Positions 46,078 to 61,400 of a stretch of DNA of 64,000 bases are shown in pieces. The position numbers and the translations under genes were made by a program. The number at the start of each line of letters is the position of its first letter. Within the stretch, counting starts at the first letter, position 1. The DNA lies in the NCBI GenBank assembly GCA_025617745.1, contig CM046858.1, positions 38,519,119 through 38,583,118 on the forward strand, read 5' to 3'. The notes under the pieces were generated by a model. It searched no databases, had not been told where the DNA came from, and saw nothing but the letters and a program-made list of their open reading frames with translations. This DNA comes from Heliocidaris erythrogramma (taxonomy: Eukaryota > Echinodermata > Echinoidea > Camarodonta > Echinometridae).

Positions 46078-46411
46078 CAGTAGAACCTCATTATAACAAA
46101 CTCATGGGGACCACAGATATTACCTCGTTATATTGAAACCTTGTTATATCGGGGTCAAAAAAACAAAAGAATACAGTGGAATCTTGTTACAAACTCTTTG
46201 TTATACCAAAGTAATTTTGCCGGTTCACTTCTTTGTATCCTATTGTTTTTTAGCCCTGATATAACAAGGTTGCGATATAAAGAGGTCATTTCCTTGGTCC
46301 CAAGGAGTTTGTTATATTGAGGTTCCACTGCTCAAAGAAGTGGGACGGTTAAATTAGCTTGTTATAACGAGAGTTTGTTAAAACAGTGCTCTTTATAACG
46401 AGGTTCCACGG
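46078..46411. mobile_element. pogo/Tigger-type MITE (CAGTAGAACCTC ends, TA target)
   Basis: Starts TA-CAGTAGAACCTCATTATAA and ends TATAACGAGGTTCCACGG-TA, with inverted termini bounded by TA. A second pair of similar ends (CAGTGGAATCTTGTTAC near 46,175; GAGGTTCCACTG near 46,320) lies inside, suggesting a nested or partially duplicated copy. Ends of this type occur in pogo/Tigger transposons. No transposase. Confidence 0.65.
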
Positions 46412-46494
46412 TATTAATTTGGTTAGTGTAGGATATTCATCTAAGAGCTATCGTCACCGAAGCATGTGTCACACCACCTGAAAGGGCCATTCTC

Positions 46495-46984
46495 GGTCAC
46501 GTGTGTGACCAAAATCCCGAAAAATAGTTGATTTAAACCTAAATTTGCAGTATTTATCTTGCAGCACAAGTCTCTCATTTTGGATTACCCCCAACAGATG
46601 GAGGGTAATTATTTTACATGAGAGTACAACCTTTTCTTTCAGAGGTCAAAATTAGGCCGGTCACGTGTGTGACTTCGCACAAAAACGGGTCTGACTTGTT
46701 GGTAGTCAAACCTACTTTCTCATATTCCCCTCGGAGTGCAAGTTTCCACTTTTTCATTACTGTATGAGGGGATTGCTCTGAACAGTTTAAAGCAATTTTC
46801 CATAAATGAGTGAACATTCGTTTCTTTTAAAAGTGAGTTGGTCACGTGTGTGACCACTCCAAAAAGGGCGTTTTTAAATGTCTCTGTAAAAACATCTCTT
46901 TCATTTAGAAACTGACGATATCAAAAAGATCAATAACATTTAATCTGATTTTCTGGCAAGGCGGCAAAATTAGATGGTCACGTA
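46495..46984. repeat. degenerate tandem repeat with GGTCACGTGTGTGAC landmarks
   Basis: GGTCACGTGTGTGAC occurs at 46,495, 46,659 and 46,840, and a fourth copy starts at 46,976 but is split by the Tc1 element after GGTCACG. Its remainder (TATGTGAAC) follows the element at 48,661. Spacing is 136-181 bp. Sequence between landmarks is diverged but keeps GGCAAAATTAGR-type words before the motif. Confidence 0.65.
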
Positions 46985-48660
<1,676 letters not shown>

Positions 48661-48662
48661 TA

Positions 48663-49123
48663 TGTGAACATTTGTTTCACTTTACAAAGAATGGCCCGAA
48701 TGCACATCTTTATCATGATCAAACCAGATCTGCTCCACACATACAGAAATTGAATTCCCATGCAGCTTGGCAGGCAGTGAGAGATGGGTTTGTAAACAAA
48801 GGTCACATGGTGTACAACAGTAGTTGGTCACCCATGATAAGAAAAATTCTGGGTCAAATGGTATATACATGTATTTCAGACATTGTTGCATGAAATGTTA
48901 CTCCTGATTGCCATGGGCACTATTTCACAATTACAGTTTTCAATCACACCTCAAAGGTACTTTTTACCAACATGACAAAAATTGTCTAACACCACACAAA
49001 TTGACTATCATTACAAGATATAGTTTGAAACTTTTTAAATTTCATTCTCTGAAATAGGAAAATCAAATTATAATGTATATTTAATAGTCCTTTACTATAA
49101 AGTTTACGTCATTCAAGATATAG
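48663..49123. other. DONSON 3' flank
   Basis: Non-coding. On the minus strand an ATTAAA at about 49,079-49,084, some 40 nt past the DONSON stop, is a candidate poly(A) signal. No other feature was recognised. Confidence 0.4.
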
Positions 49124-49486
49124 TTAAACGAACAATCCATCTGTGCATGTCACCTCCTTGGTAGGTAGACTGATTATGCATTTGCTTGCCAGGTATTCCA
49201 TCTGACTCTTTGAAAGTCCACAGTTTGTTCTGATCGCTTTTAATTTCTCGTCACTCCCCGCGCCACTCCCTCCCGACTTCTCACTTGAGGAGCGTGTGCA
49301 TGCGGTGAAAGGAGCCGTTGCCTCGTGGTTGCTGAGGGCCATGTGAAAAGCGCCCTCTTGTGTTGTATGGAGAAGGGTGCATAGGCTGTGGATGTTATGG
49401 GGCATGATGGGACCTGTGATCTCCAAACTGCTGACCTCTACCAGCGATGATTGGTTGGATTGTTGCTTCAGGGTGCCCGATTTCAG
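49124..49486 (-). CDS. DONSON: DONSON coding exon 10 and stop
   Basis: Encodes [14 protein letters not shown], then [19 protein letters not shown], a Ser/Gly-rich stretch and [20 protein letters not shown] before TAA. Human: [20 protein letters not shown]...LTNCGLHPNTLEQL. It ends at about the human C-terminus. Confidence 0.93.
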   Translation of the reverse strand: MKSGTLKQQSNQSSLVEVSSLEITGPIMPHNIHSLCTLLHTTQEGAFHMALSNHEATAPFTACTRSSSEKSGGSGAGSDEKLKAIRTNCGLSKSQMEYLASKCIISLPTKEVTCTDGLFV

Positions 49487-52400
49487 CTGGGAAAATACGA
49501 GAGAAAAAAAACTTTTAGTTTTAGTGCAAGCTTTTTAAAGTTTCTTGTTAAAAATTCAAAACATTACAGATATTGAGTACGAAATAAGACGGGCAATGTA
49601 ATAGGAACATACACAAATGGAAAAAAAACCAAAACAACAAACAACAAGATGAATGCAACTGCGTCTCCTATATGCCTCCGCCTAAATTCAGTTGATGGCT
49701 CAAACTGCTCTTGAAATATTGTGATAACCAGAATAAAAGCCTCTAATTACATGTTAATTGACCTCTTTGACATTTGACCTTTTCATGTAAATTGACCTCT
49801 CTGACCTCCTTATCCCAAAATCTAATCAGTTCATCTTCGTATGGGGATACATACTAGTACCAAGTTTGAAGTTCTTACCTCAAACGGTTCTTGAGATATC
49901 GCAGTAACGAGGCTAAAAACCAGTAATTTCATGAAATTTCATGTAAATTGACCTCTGTGACCTCTGACCTTTGACCTACTTACCCCAAAATCTAATCAGT
50001 TCATCTTCGTATGGGGATACATACTAGTACCAAGTTTGAGGTTCCTACCTCAAATGATTCTTCAGATATCGCGGTAACGGTGCTAAACAACCAAGAATTT
50101 CATGTAATTTCATGTAAATTGACCTCTGTGACCTCCTTATCCCAAAATCTAATCAGTTCATCTTCGTATGGGGATACATACTAGTACCAAGTTTGAAGTT
50201 CTCACCTCAGATAGTTCTTGAGATATCGCGGTAACGGTGCTAAAAACCAGTAATTCCATATAATTTCATGTAAATTGACCTCTGTGACCTCTGAACTTTG
50301 ACCTACTTACCCCAAAATCTAATCAGTTCATCTTCCTATGGGGATACATACTGGTACCAAGTTTGAAGTTCTTACCTCAAATAGTTCTTCAGAAATCGCG
50401 GTAACGGTGCTAAAAACCAGTAATTTCATATAATTTCATGTAAATTGACCTCTGTGACCTCTGACCTTTGACCTACTTACCCCAAAATCTAATCAGTTCA
50501 TCTTCGTATGGGGATACATACTAGTACCAAGTTTGAGGTTCCTACCTCAAATGATTCTTCAGATATCGCGGTAACGAGAAGTGGGACGGACGGACGGACA
50601 ACCCGAAAACATAATGCCTCCGGCACCCACCTTCGGTGGGCGGAGGCATAAAAAAAAATTGGCAGAAGGGAACGCAGAACTTTAAGAGCTACTCCATAAT
50701 TACATCCATTTCATACATGTTTCTATGTGTTGGCAAAACAGGAAGTAAAAACCCACCTCTACCTTGATACAATTCCTTTATTTGCACCCCTCCCCTTGCT
50801 TTCTCTTTTTCCCCCTCCCTCCCTCCCTCCCTCTCTCTCGCTCCTCTCTTTTCCCCCACGATCTTATTCCAGCTCTAAACACAAAAATGGCAACCATCAA
50901 AGTGGCTCGGGGATCAGAACGAAGGTCTTGGAACCAAGGAAGAGCACCATTCCTTGATAGCAGAGTCCCTCAGATAGGACTCATAAGCGGGAGTCCCCTA
51001 GCTGCTATCCTACATAGTGAACTGAACTAAACATTCATGAACATTACCTTGCAGCTGTTCAGAGTAGCACCCTTGAACGCTATCGGTGAGAGGATGGTGG
51101 GCGGTATGTCGGCCAGCGGCCCTACACTCGTCAGCACGGTCCGGCTATTCAGGAGGAAGTTATACAAGGCCTGAGTGTCTGACCCTTCTACTAGCACCAG
51201 GGACTGAGGCCGATTGTCCAGTTTGAGTAGTTGGTCAGTTTGGCTGGCACAACTCGGTCAAGGAAACAATCCCAAATTCTTGTTGTTCATTGTTTTTATT
51301 CGTACACGGGCAAGTCCAAGCTATTTTTTCCCGTACGTTACCAAACACATCTGAAGTTCTAGCATATTAGATCACTGTATTCAATAGCCCAACTAGAGGT
51401 TTCATATAACCAAATGTCAATCAATCAATCATTTATTTCCACCACAAAAACATTACTAAAACAATCAATGCAAATCAGTATAATAAATAATAGTGGTGGG
51501 ATCATGGAAAGCACAAACCTCAGTGAAGCAAATGTGAAGCGAAATGACACATTTGACACCAATTTATACTCTGAACTCCTCAATGCTTGGTAACGTATGG
51601 GACACCAAAGACCAAATATCTGGGACATTCCCACAAGCACACCTGTGTGTAAACACTGCCAAACGTAAACAAATAAAGTGGCACCCGTTATGTAGACAGG
51701 TTCTACAACATACATTTCTTTCTACAGGGAGATGAAATAGGTGACCACTATAGACAGGTGGCCTATATACAGAGGTGGCCACTAAGACAGGTTTTTACTG
51801 TAATATCAATTCTCCAGTCTAGCAGCTAAATGTTTCCAATTTTTTATCATAAGGGCCATTTTAAGACCCTAACTGAACTAGTAGAACAGGGCCCCGTCTT
51901 GTAAAGAGTTGCGATTGATTTGATTCGATCGCAACCCCTATCTCTTAAGTGCACAGTTGCGATTGATTCGATTCGATCGCAACTCCTATCTCTTAAGTAC
52001 ACAGTTGCGATTGATTTGATTCGATCGCAACTCCTATCTCTTAAGTACACAGTTGCGATTGATTCGATTTGATCGCAACTCCTATCACTTAAGTACACAG
52101 TTGCGATTGATTTCGAATCAATCGCAGCTCTTTATAAGACGGGCCCAGATGTGTCAATATTATAATGCTTAAAAGCTTTGGCCCTACCTGAATTAGGCAG
52201 AAATATATAAGTTTGTCTGCAATTTGCATTCTCTCTGAATGAACTGAAGATCAATTGGAATTTCACCTCACATTACACATGAAGAATCCACATTCATACT
52301 TCACTAAGTATCAAGATGAATCCAATCTTTTTATTCAGAAACAGTACATCTGACATTTAATACAGTGAAACCTGTCTATAAAGACACGGTCTTTATGTAC

Positions 52401-55400
52401 AGGTTCCTTTAATACATGTTTGAATGAGAAACATTTTTCGAGGGAAACAAAAATTATGGTCTTTATAGACAGGTGGTCGCTAAAGCAGGTTTGACTGTAG
52501 TTGAACTCTTTTTCCCACTTGGATCTAGAGACACATACGACAGACTCCTTTGGTAAGTTTTGTCATAAAAACAGCATTTCAGGTGCATCAAACAATTTGA
52601 CTGTCGGGGGATTCAGTACGTCCAGCAAACAAAAGAGTTAAAAACAGAATAACATTAAGGATACAATTTGACTCTGCTGGGCTCCAAGGACGGGAAGTTG
52701 GTTCTATCCAGACCCATGCTCTGTAACCATGACGATGCTTTGGTAGGACTCTGAAGGATGTCTTCCTCTCCCTCCTCCTCCTCTCCGATTTCTTCCCTTT
52801 TCTTATCATCTTCTTGGTTTGGCTCAGACTGCTCATCGGTATCACCCTCAGGACAGCTTCAACAAGGAATACATAGATATAACTTTTAGAAAAGGGAACA
52901 TGGATGGTACATAAAAGTCTACCTGGGTGTATACTCCTTTTAGCAGAGGCATAACTGGGGGTGGGGAGGGGGAAGGTAAGAGAGCCCATTTGAATGGAAA
53001 GGAGGGAAGTTGAAGAAAAAACAAGGAGAGACAGAGAAAAAAATGAAAAAAGCGAGATAAAAGAAAGAGATAAATGTAAAAACCCCACTGCCTCCTCACT
53101 GGATGGCCTTGTTCTTTTACATTTCATTCACTGAGTAAGACCGGGGCCCTGTTTCATAGTAACTACTGCCACATTTCTATGACAAAGTTACTCTCAGCCA
53201 ATCAGATGCAAGGATTTCAGTAGCTTATAACAGTTACTGCAACTTGTTATTGACAATAAGTTTCATGAAACGGGGCCCAGTCCCCTCAACTCCTTACGCC
53301 TTACCGTACCCCAGAGACCCTAGTACACCCTCAGCGGGTGGACTCAATCCAAGCTAATCCAATCCAACCCGGGAATTTATGGAGCACCAATATCTAGTTG
53401 CCTAATCAAAGGCACTGATGAGACCGAGAGACTGTATATGCCATTTATGATTCATCCAGGAAAGACTCTGGTAGTGGCTAGTTGTATGCAATGTGGAAAA
53501 AGTATGTCTTAAGTAGACAGCAGATCACAAGAGCGAAGATACAGAGGAAGACTGTTCCACAATCTAGGTGCAGAAGCAGTGAATGATCTATCACCCAGCA
53601 GAGTATGTGTTCGAGATCTCTCAAGCAGATCTATATTTACCTGCTGATCGCGAATTCGCACGAGGATCCATGCTACACCAATACTTTTCAGCAGATATAT
53701 TCAAATAATATGTTTGGGGTATGGGCCTTATATACCATAGAGTCACATATATTTACTTAAAGGGAAGGTTGAGTTCTGGGAAAGGTAAAACATAACTTGT
53801 GAGCATTCTCATTCTTTTTATGTTAGTTTGGAAGAATATCACAGTAGAAATGTCCCCTGAAAAGGATTGCTCTTCAAATGCCCTCACATTCAAAATATGA
53901 CAAGAAACATCTGAAATGTTCAGGCCAAACATTTATGTGTAGTCCCATAGGTACACATTTCTGTGTGCAGTGCATTTTGGTGATTCCAAGACCTTACAGC
54001 ATGCACCAATTATTATGTGCTATATAATCAGCCTTTCCAAATTTCTTTGAGACCGTTTCTTTCACAATTCAATCTCATGAAAAGAACTCAACTTTATCTT
54101 TAAAATAATCAAATACAGCTTTTATAATGAATTTACTCCATGTCCTTTTACAGAGCATGAAAATTTGTGACAATAATAATGACTTGAAATACATGCTGCA
54201 AACTGAATTGAAAGCTGTTAGAAGTAAACCACTGATTGTCATACCTTTCAACAGTGGAGTTGCATTGTTGATCTGCAGTAGCTTTTGCAGTCTCTCTTTC
54301 TGGTGCAGATGGTGCTTCCTGATGTAGAGGCATGGTGAAACTAATGCCTGATCATTCAATAGATAAAGGAATAAATGAGTTGAAGAACAACTTGATATCA
54401 TCAAACATATCACATTGAATGTAGGTTACATAGTTCATCATTTAATATACATGTTTTATCTTTTAATTACTAATGAACATTGGAGTACCTTCATGAGTTA
54501 ACAAAAAAAAAACCAACACAATTCACATGTTCAAGAACATACAATTACGGAATATCTCATGGTAAGTAGAATGATAGACAAGAATACAAATCAACTTATT
54601 ATTTGTATTATCACAGAGAATTTCTGTTACAATAAATACAGAAATATTCGGGTTACATTAATTTTTGCGGATTTCCCGCTATTTTCGGCGGGCGCGAATT
54701 CTAGAACATGCAAAAATATTAGCACGATTTCTTGTGCTTTTTTTGAATGGATGCTGCATTGCGTGCTTCATCTGAATAATACGTGTTTGAATCCAATTCA
54801 ATTTAGAGTGTGTCTGTGTAGTTGAGTCTGTAGCCTGTACCATGCATTTGAATGGAGTCGCATTTTTGCGAGTGAGTAATTGTGCAGCGCGAATTCAAGA
54901 ACCCGCGAATATGTTTTGGGGTAGCTCAGCGCGAAAATTTAATCACACAAAAATAACAGCGTTTACAGTACTCGTCTCATCTCCTGTTTCATCTTTATAC
55001 TAGCTCTTACTGACTTTCATATATATTTCACTAGATCATATTAACTTGTGTATTTCATATCACTGAAGGATTCACATAATTATAGTACAGTGAAACCTGT
55101 CTATAAAGACCACTCAAGGGAGACAAGAAAAGTGGCCTTAATGAGCAGGTGGTCTTTATGGACAGGTTCATTTAATACACATATCAATGGGAAATGCTGT
55201 TCAAGGGAAACAAAAATTTTGGTATTTAATGACAGGTGGTCTTTCTATACAGGTGGTCGCTAAAGCAGGTTTGACTGTACATTAAACTAATACATAAACA
55301 AATGAAAATTCACTTATTACTGACACCCAATGCAGTTCACTTCATCTCATCTTCATAGGTAATTTACCTTCTGTTTTCAATGCTTCTCTGAGCCCTCTAG

Positions 55401-58400
55401 TGGTAGGGGTCAAGAGGGCATGCATGGTGGGCGTGGCAGCGATACCAGCGGCTCTGAAGAGAACGGTGAAGTGATGAGTGCAGAGGTAGAAGTAGGGGCA
55501 GTGACCTGACCTCAGCAGATGGAAGACAGATCGGAAACTCTCGGACCTAGTTTGAAAAGAGAATTAGCAAAAGTTCTTGAGATTTATCGTCATGAAAGAT
55601 GAAGACGAAAAGTTGATCAGTTGTCTCACGATGTGCGAACGAGATTTGTAATACTAATTCTGTCATGTTTGAAGTAGTCATTCAGAAAGCACAGAACACC
55701 AAAGGACAGTATTTAAAAAAAAATCTCTTTAGTAAGGATCACATTAATAATGAAAGAAGAAAGATGCATATGTGGAGGAGCACTTGCAGTATATGATCCG
55801 TAACTATACGCAGTCAAACTTGAAAATTCTTACTTAACAAGAGAAGGTTGAGTTCTGGGAAAGGTGAAAAAATAATTTGGGAGCTTTCTCATTCATTTTA
55901 TGTCAGTTTGGAAGAACATCATAGTAGAAATGTCCCCTGAAAAGGATTGCCCTTCAAATGCCCTCATATTCAAAATATGACGAGAAATAGTATTCGGCCC
56001 GAACATTCATGCCACTTTGTGTGTGCAGTCCCATATACCCATTTCTGTGTGCAGTGCATGTGTTTATATTAAATGGAGATGGGGCAATTTCTTATTATTT
56101 TGATGATTCCAAAACCTCACAGTCTACACCACTTCTTATATAGTCATAACCAACCTTTCCCAGTTGCTTTGAGAGAGTTTCTTTCAGATTGTAATCGCAT
56201 GACCAGAACTCAACTTTATCTTTAAAGCAAGCTTGTCAAAAGACATTAACTGAGGATAACAGTAAATAAAACTACACTGTTCACATAGGCTTTTATTATC
56301 TTTTTTACAAGTTTGAATCCAGAATTCCTTAAAACTTTCAAACAAAAGCATAATGCACAATATGAATTAGCACATTTTTTGCAAATTTCAGCATGAAACC
56401 TTTCATTTCCCTAAAAATAACTGCTTCAGCATCTTACTTACCAGTTCGTCATCAAGGCACTTGCAATGGCTGGATCCTTTGTAGCTATGGATTGCCTGTA
56501 GATACAAGTCATAAAGAAAATTTCAGAAATTTCAATTTTGCCTGCACTCTAGATATCTATGCTTCATAAACAAACCAAGAAAACAAAAGTTGTTTACATT
56601 TTTTGTGTAAAACAAACAGGGGAGGTGATTACTGGGTACATCACAGAGTTGCCCATCTGCATTTGATTGAATTACAACTTTTAAAACTTCATAACTTCCT
56701 TATCCATTATGAGATTTTCCTCAAACTTTGATCTGTTGCCTTCAATTATCTGCTTTTAGGACGGACTTCTCCTTTAACCCTTTCAGGACAGGAAATATTT
56801 TAAGGGCTAAATTGATCACATATTGTGATTCAAATTGGCAACAATAATATTTTTCTTTTAGTGCTACATGGTTCTAATAAAATGTAATGTCTTTGAAAGC
56901 AATATACAAGGTTAAGAACTTTGTTGAAATTTTTTAAAAATGGTAAATTTTGATAAAAAAATAACAATGGTTGAACCTCTCCATGTGTTGCCAATTCAAA
57001 GATGTTGAAATTTGTTCTCCCTTTTAAAATTCCTGGCATCAAACACAATATGGTCATGCAACAAAAATGGACAGTGTGTGCAGAAATTAATTTTTGCTCT
57101 TTCTTCTCATGTATCTGGTATATTATTTAGAGCTCTGGGTAGCGTTTACAAGTTCGCCGACATCTCATTGAAACGTGTGTATTAAAATTAATGTCGGCGA
57201 ACTTGTACTTATGATGGTTTGATGAAACAATGCCCTGAATCTAAAGTTATTGAGCCAAACCCCAAAATGTGGAGTGTTGTTGCGAAAGGGTTAATAAGTG
57301 ACCCAGTACCCAACTTACTTGAACTTTTTGGGTTCTGGGACAATCCTGGGGAAGAGGTTAAGCCATGGTAGATCAGGATGCATCCAACACATGGTAGCTT
57401 GCTGTAGATCACTCCTCCATCTGGACTCCTCAACAGTCTCTTGCTCCTGAAATATAGAAAAACAAGGCTTTTTTTTTTCATTTTTATTCAATTCGATTCT
57501 ATCTTTAAAAACATTTTACAAGACATTGAATAAAAACATGCAATTCCATATATAACATATTACATTTCAAATCACAAAATTGGGCACAGCTGATAAAAAC
57601 CAAAAGGATTTTGTCAGGACAGCTTCCAAAATGATATAATTTGGTAGACTAAATGGCAGAAACAAATAGCAATTAAAGTAACAACAGAACAATTAACGAA
57701 TTGCACCTTGTACTAACACAAGCCAGAATACAACATGGTGGGATAGGAAAGGAGATACACAGCAAAAAGAAAAAAGAAAAAGAGGGAGGAAAAGGCTTGT
57801 ACATGTAGATTCATTCAGTGAAAATCATGTATAATCAAAAATTGTTTTAGTTAACATTTAAAACTGTTATAAAAAAAAACTGAAAATATATTTGGTGGAA
57901 GCGAGTTCCAAATTACAGTTACATGTACATGATGTCTGCAGGAATAAGATGCAAATTCTGAATGTACATTTCATCTATGATATCTTAGAATTATAATTAT
58001 GTATGGCACTGTTAATTGAATAAATATTTTAGGAAGCTCGGTATCTATGCTTTAAGTATTGCACACACACATGTATATTCATTAAACTGGTAAACATCTA
58101 ATATACTGAGTTGCTTAAAGGGAAACATTCATGAGAAAAAAAGTTGCTTTAAATAAATGCAAACATTTTAGAGAAATAGATCAGTGAAAGTTTGAGAAAA
58201 ATCCGACAAAGAATAAGAGAGTTATGAATTTTTAAAATTCTATGGAAATCTCAAATTGGTCATGTGACTGTGATATCCTGTGATGTCATGGATTCACTAC
58301 TTTCCAATTTGTTTTTGTACATGTACATGAAGTGTCATTATTTTCTATTTTTCTTTAAAAAACATATATTCCTGTGCTCAAAGTATAGTGAGGGTAACAT

Positions 58401-61400
58401 GTTTTTGTATATCTTGTAAAAAAATAGGCATATTCTTTCATTAAATTGACCAAAAGAAAAATGATATTTGTATCTAAAAAATTATTAAAAGTTATTAATT
58501 TTCATTTTTTGTGTATAACATCTTCCTTATTCCTATGCTCGAGGCATTATTAAGGGTGGAATGTTTTGGCATGTCCTCTTGTTTATAAAACTAACTCTAT
58601 GCCTTTACTATTTCGAGAAAAAAAGGATATTTGGGGTCATTTTTGTGTACAAAAACAAATGTAGAGTAGTGATTCCATGACATCACAGGATATCACAGTC
58701 ACATGAACTGGAGTTGCCAATTTGAGTTTTCCACAGAATTTTAGAAATTCATAACTCACTTATACTTTGTCGGATTTTTCTCAAACTTTCACTGATCTAT
58801 TCCTCTGATTTTTGTGCTTTTGTTTAAAGCAACTTTTTTTCTCTCATGAATGTGTCCCTTTAAACAAAGTCTTGAATGGGATTGAAATTAGCAGTTGCCT
58901 GAATGCCACTGACCATCTGAAATCCTGCTGGGCAACCTAGAGTACGTACTGTTGTTGCCCAGGTGGCAACTAAAAAAAATCTAACTCTCATTTATTTGTC
59001 TCCTGTGAATTTTGTGCACTTCATTATAAAACCACCACAGGTGACTATTGTCTATCTAAATAAAATCTTAAAGTGAGAGATTGACACCGAATCAGCAGCT
59101 TTTTGGCACAGACCAACATGGTGATCTGACACATGCCCCGGCAACATTTGCTCCAAGCTTTATCTGGTCAGAGATATAGGGTTAGTTGTTTTTTTAATTG
59201 GGTTTTCATGATAGGGTTGGGGTCTGGGTTAGGATAAGGGTACAGGTTTGGTCCATGGTTATAGTCAGGGGAGTGTTTCATCAAGTGTCTTGTCAGTGAT
59301 TTTTACTGACAAATTTGCTCTCAGCCAATCAGATGCAAAGATTTCAGTAGCTTATAACAGTTGTTGCTAAACATCACTGACAAAACGCTTGATGAAATGC
59401 TCCCCAGGAATTTGGCAAGTGTTTGATATTGACCTCAGATCAAGTGTCATCGAAGTAAACATGCATACCATACAACCATGGCCTTTGCTAGGATATGCAA
59501 AATTCATTCATACTGCTTCAATAAGTTTTATCATCTTAATTATTTATTAGACGGAAAAATATGGTGGTGGTGGTTTAGCTTTATAGAAGAGTATTCAAGA
59601 TTGCAGCTATAAGGTGTTATATTTGAATGCCCATATTAAAATACATACATACATAAAAAGAACAACAAAACAAAATACAATTCATGAATGCCTAATATTT
59701 ACAGTAAACAATAGTCAATTAGATAGTGGTATCGTACTGACATTATTACTGCAGGTAATATTATAAAGTGACATTACAATTACAGAAAACAAAGTAAATT
59801 CAATTTCCTTTAATACGGTTCAGTAATTGAAAAGTAAATTTGTGTAAAAAAATAAAGAGACAGAATAGCCTTGATTAGTCTTATTCTATTCTAAAGTTTG
59901 CTGGTTACAAAAAATATCTCACTGTGAAATGAAAGCTTATCATTAGTCCTTTATATTAGGTATGCATTCAAAGCCAGTGTTTAATAAGTGGAGCAGGAGA
60001 ATGGCGTACAGTATGCCTCAACTTCCCAGATCAACAACCTATCCATGCTACCACACTTTGGTGGGTCTGAATTCCCTTACCTCGGTTTCAGGTCCATGAT
60101 GACCTTGTACAAAAGAGCAGAGTCCTTTGGCTTCCTCCTTCATGCGGATAGGTTGACACCAACCAAACGAGATGTGTGAGGTGAAGCGAAGACGTGTCCG
60201 AAGGCACCAGTCAGGTGTCAGGTAAGGTCTACCTCTGGCAAGGGTTTCACCATCAACTTGCTCATTCTGCTGTAATATGAAGGAGATGAATGTGATCAGG
60301 CACAGAGTTAAACTGAATTGAATTAAATTGGATTTATTGGTTTCTATGATGAACATTGTCCTTTTAATTGAATGAAAGTACAATTACCCCAAAAATAAAA
60401 AATAAAACCCTGGGTAAAAAGATAAGAAAGCTGCTGATAATACCTCTTTTGTAGATGTTGTCACAGTCTTTTCCTCCTCGGCTTCCATAGCTTTTATTGC
60501 TTTAGTAAGTCTTTGACATGCCTCCACATCAAATACCTACAAAATGGGACAAATGTGACAGAAAACACAGATAAAAGTATTATTTATACATGTATGTACC
60601 CTAACAATTTTACCCATTCTACTTCCACCTCCCTGCCTACACCCCCCCCCCTCCCCTCCCCCCAAAAACGACTGAACAGACCATCCTTGAATAAAGATGC
60701 AAAATGAATAAATAAATGATACAAATGAATAAATGGATGTAGGCATGCACTCCATCATTTTGCCTTTCCCAGTCACACTATCCCTCGAAACTCCTTGATA
60801 TGACCCCCCCCCCCCCATATGTGACAGTCAAGTATCACTCCTGTCTAGTGTTTTCAATTCAAATTTCCTTGTAATTTAATTTACATGCAGCAGACAGTTC
60901 TGTATGACATAATCAGCTAAAAACTCTACAAGTTTCCCAGCATTTCAAGAAAACAAATTTCCCTGATTTTTCCTAGTTGATGGGAGTTTCAAAATCCCAG
61001 GATCATTAAAGATAAAATTGAGTTCTGGTCATGCAATTACATTGTGAAAGAAAGTGTCTCAAAGCAATTGGAAAAGGTTGATCATGTCTACATAAGAAAT
61101 GTTTTATAACGAGTTGTTTTGGAATCATCAAAATAGATAAGAAATTGACCCAATCTCGCTTAAAGGACATGTACAGGACATGTACTGCACATAGATATGG
61201 GCATGGGACTACACATACAAGTGGCATAAATGTTTGGCGAGAATGTTTCAGCCATTTCTAGTCATATTTTGAATATGAGGGCATTTGAATGGCAATCCTT
61301 TTCAGGGGATTTTTCTACTATGATGTTCTTTCAAACTGACATAAAAGGAATGAGAAAGCTCACAAATTATTTTTCACCTTTCCCAGAACTCAACTTTCCC

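Noticed and set aside
51847-52098. Protein with 16-residue repeats ([16 protein letters not shown] type) on the minus strand
   Set aside because: The repeat follows a 48-bp DNA repeat inside a MITE with inverted ends; no start context, splice site or homologue supports a gene.
52588-53127. 179-residue minus-strand open frame over DONSON exon 8
   Set aside because: It is in another frame; the frame that joins exons 7 and 9 and matches DONSON ([10 protein letters not shown]) is the alternative one.
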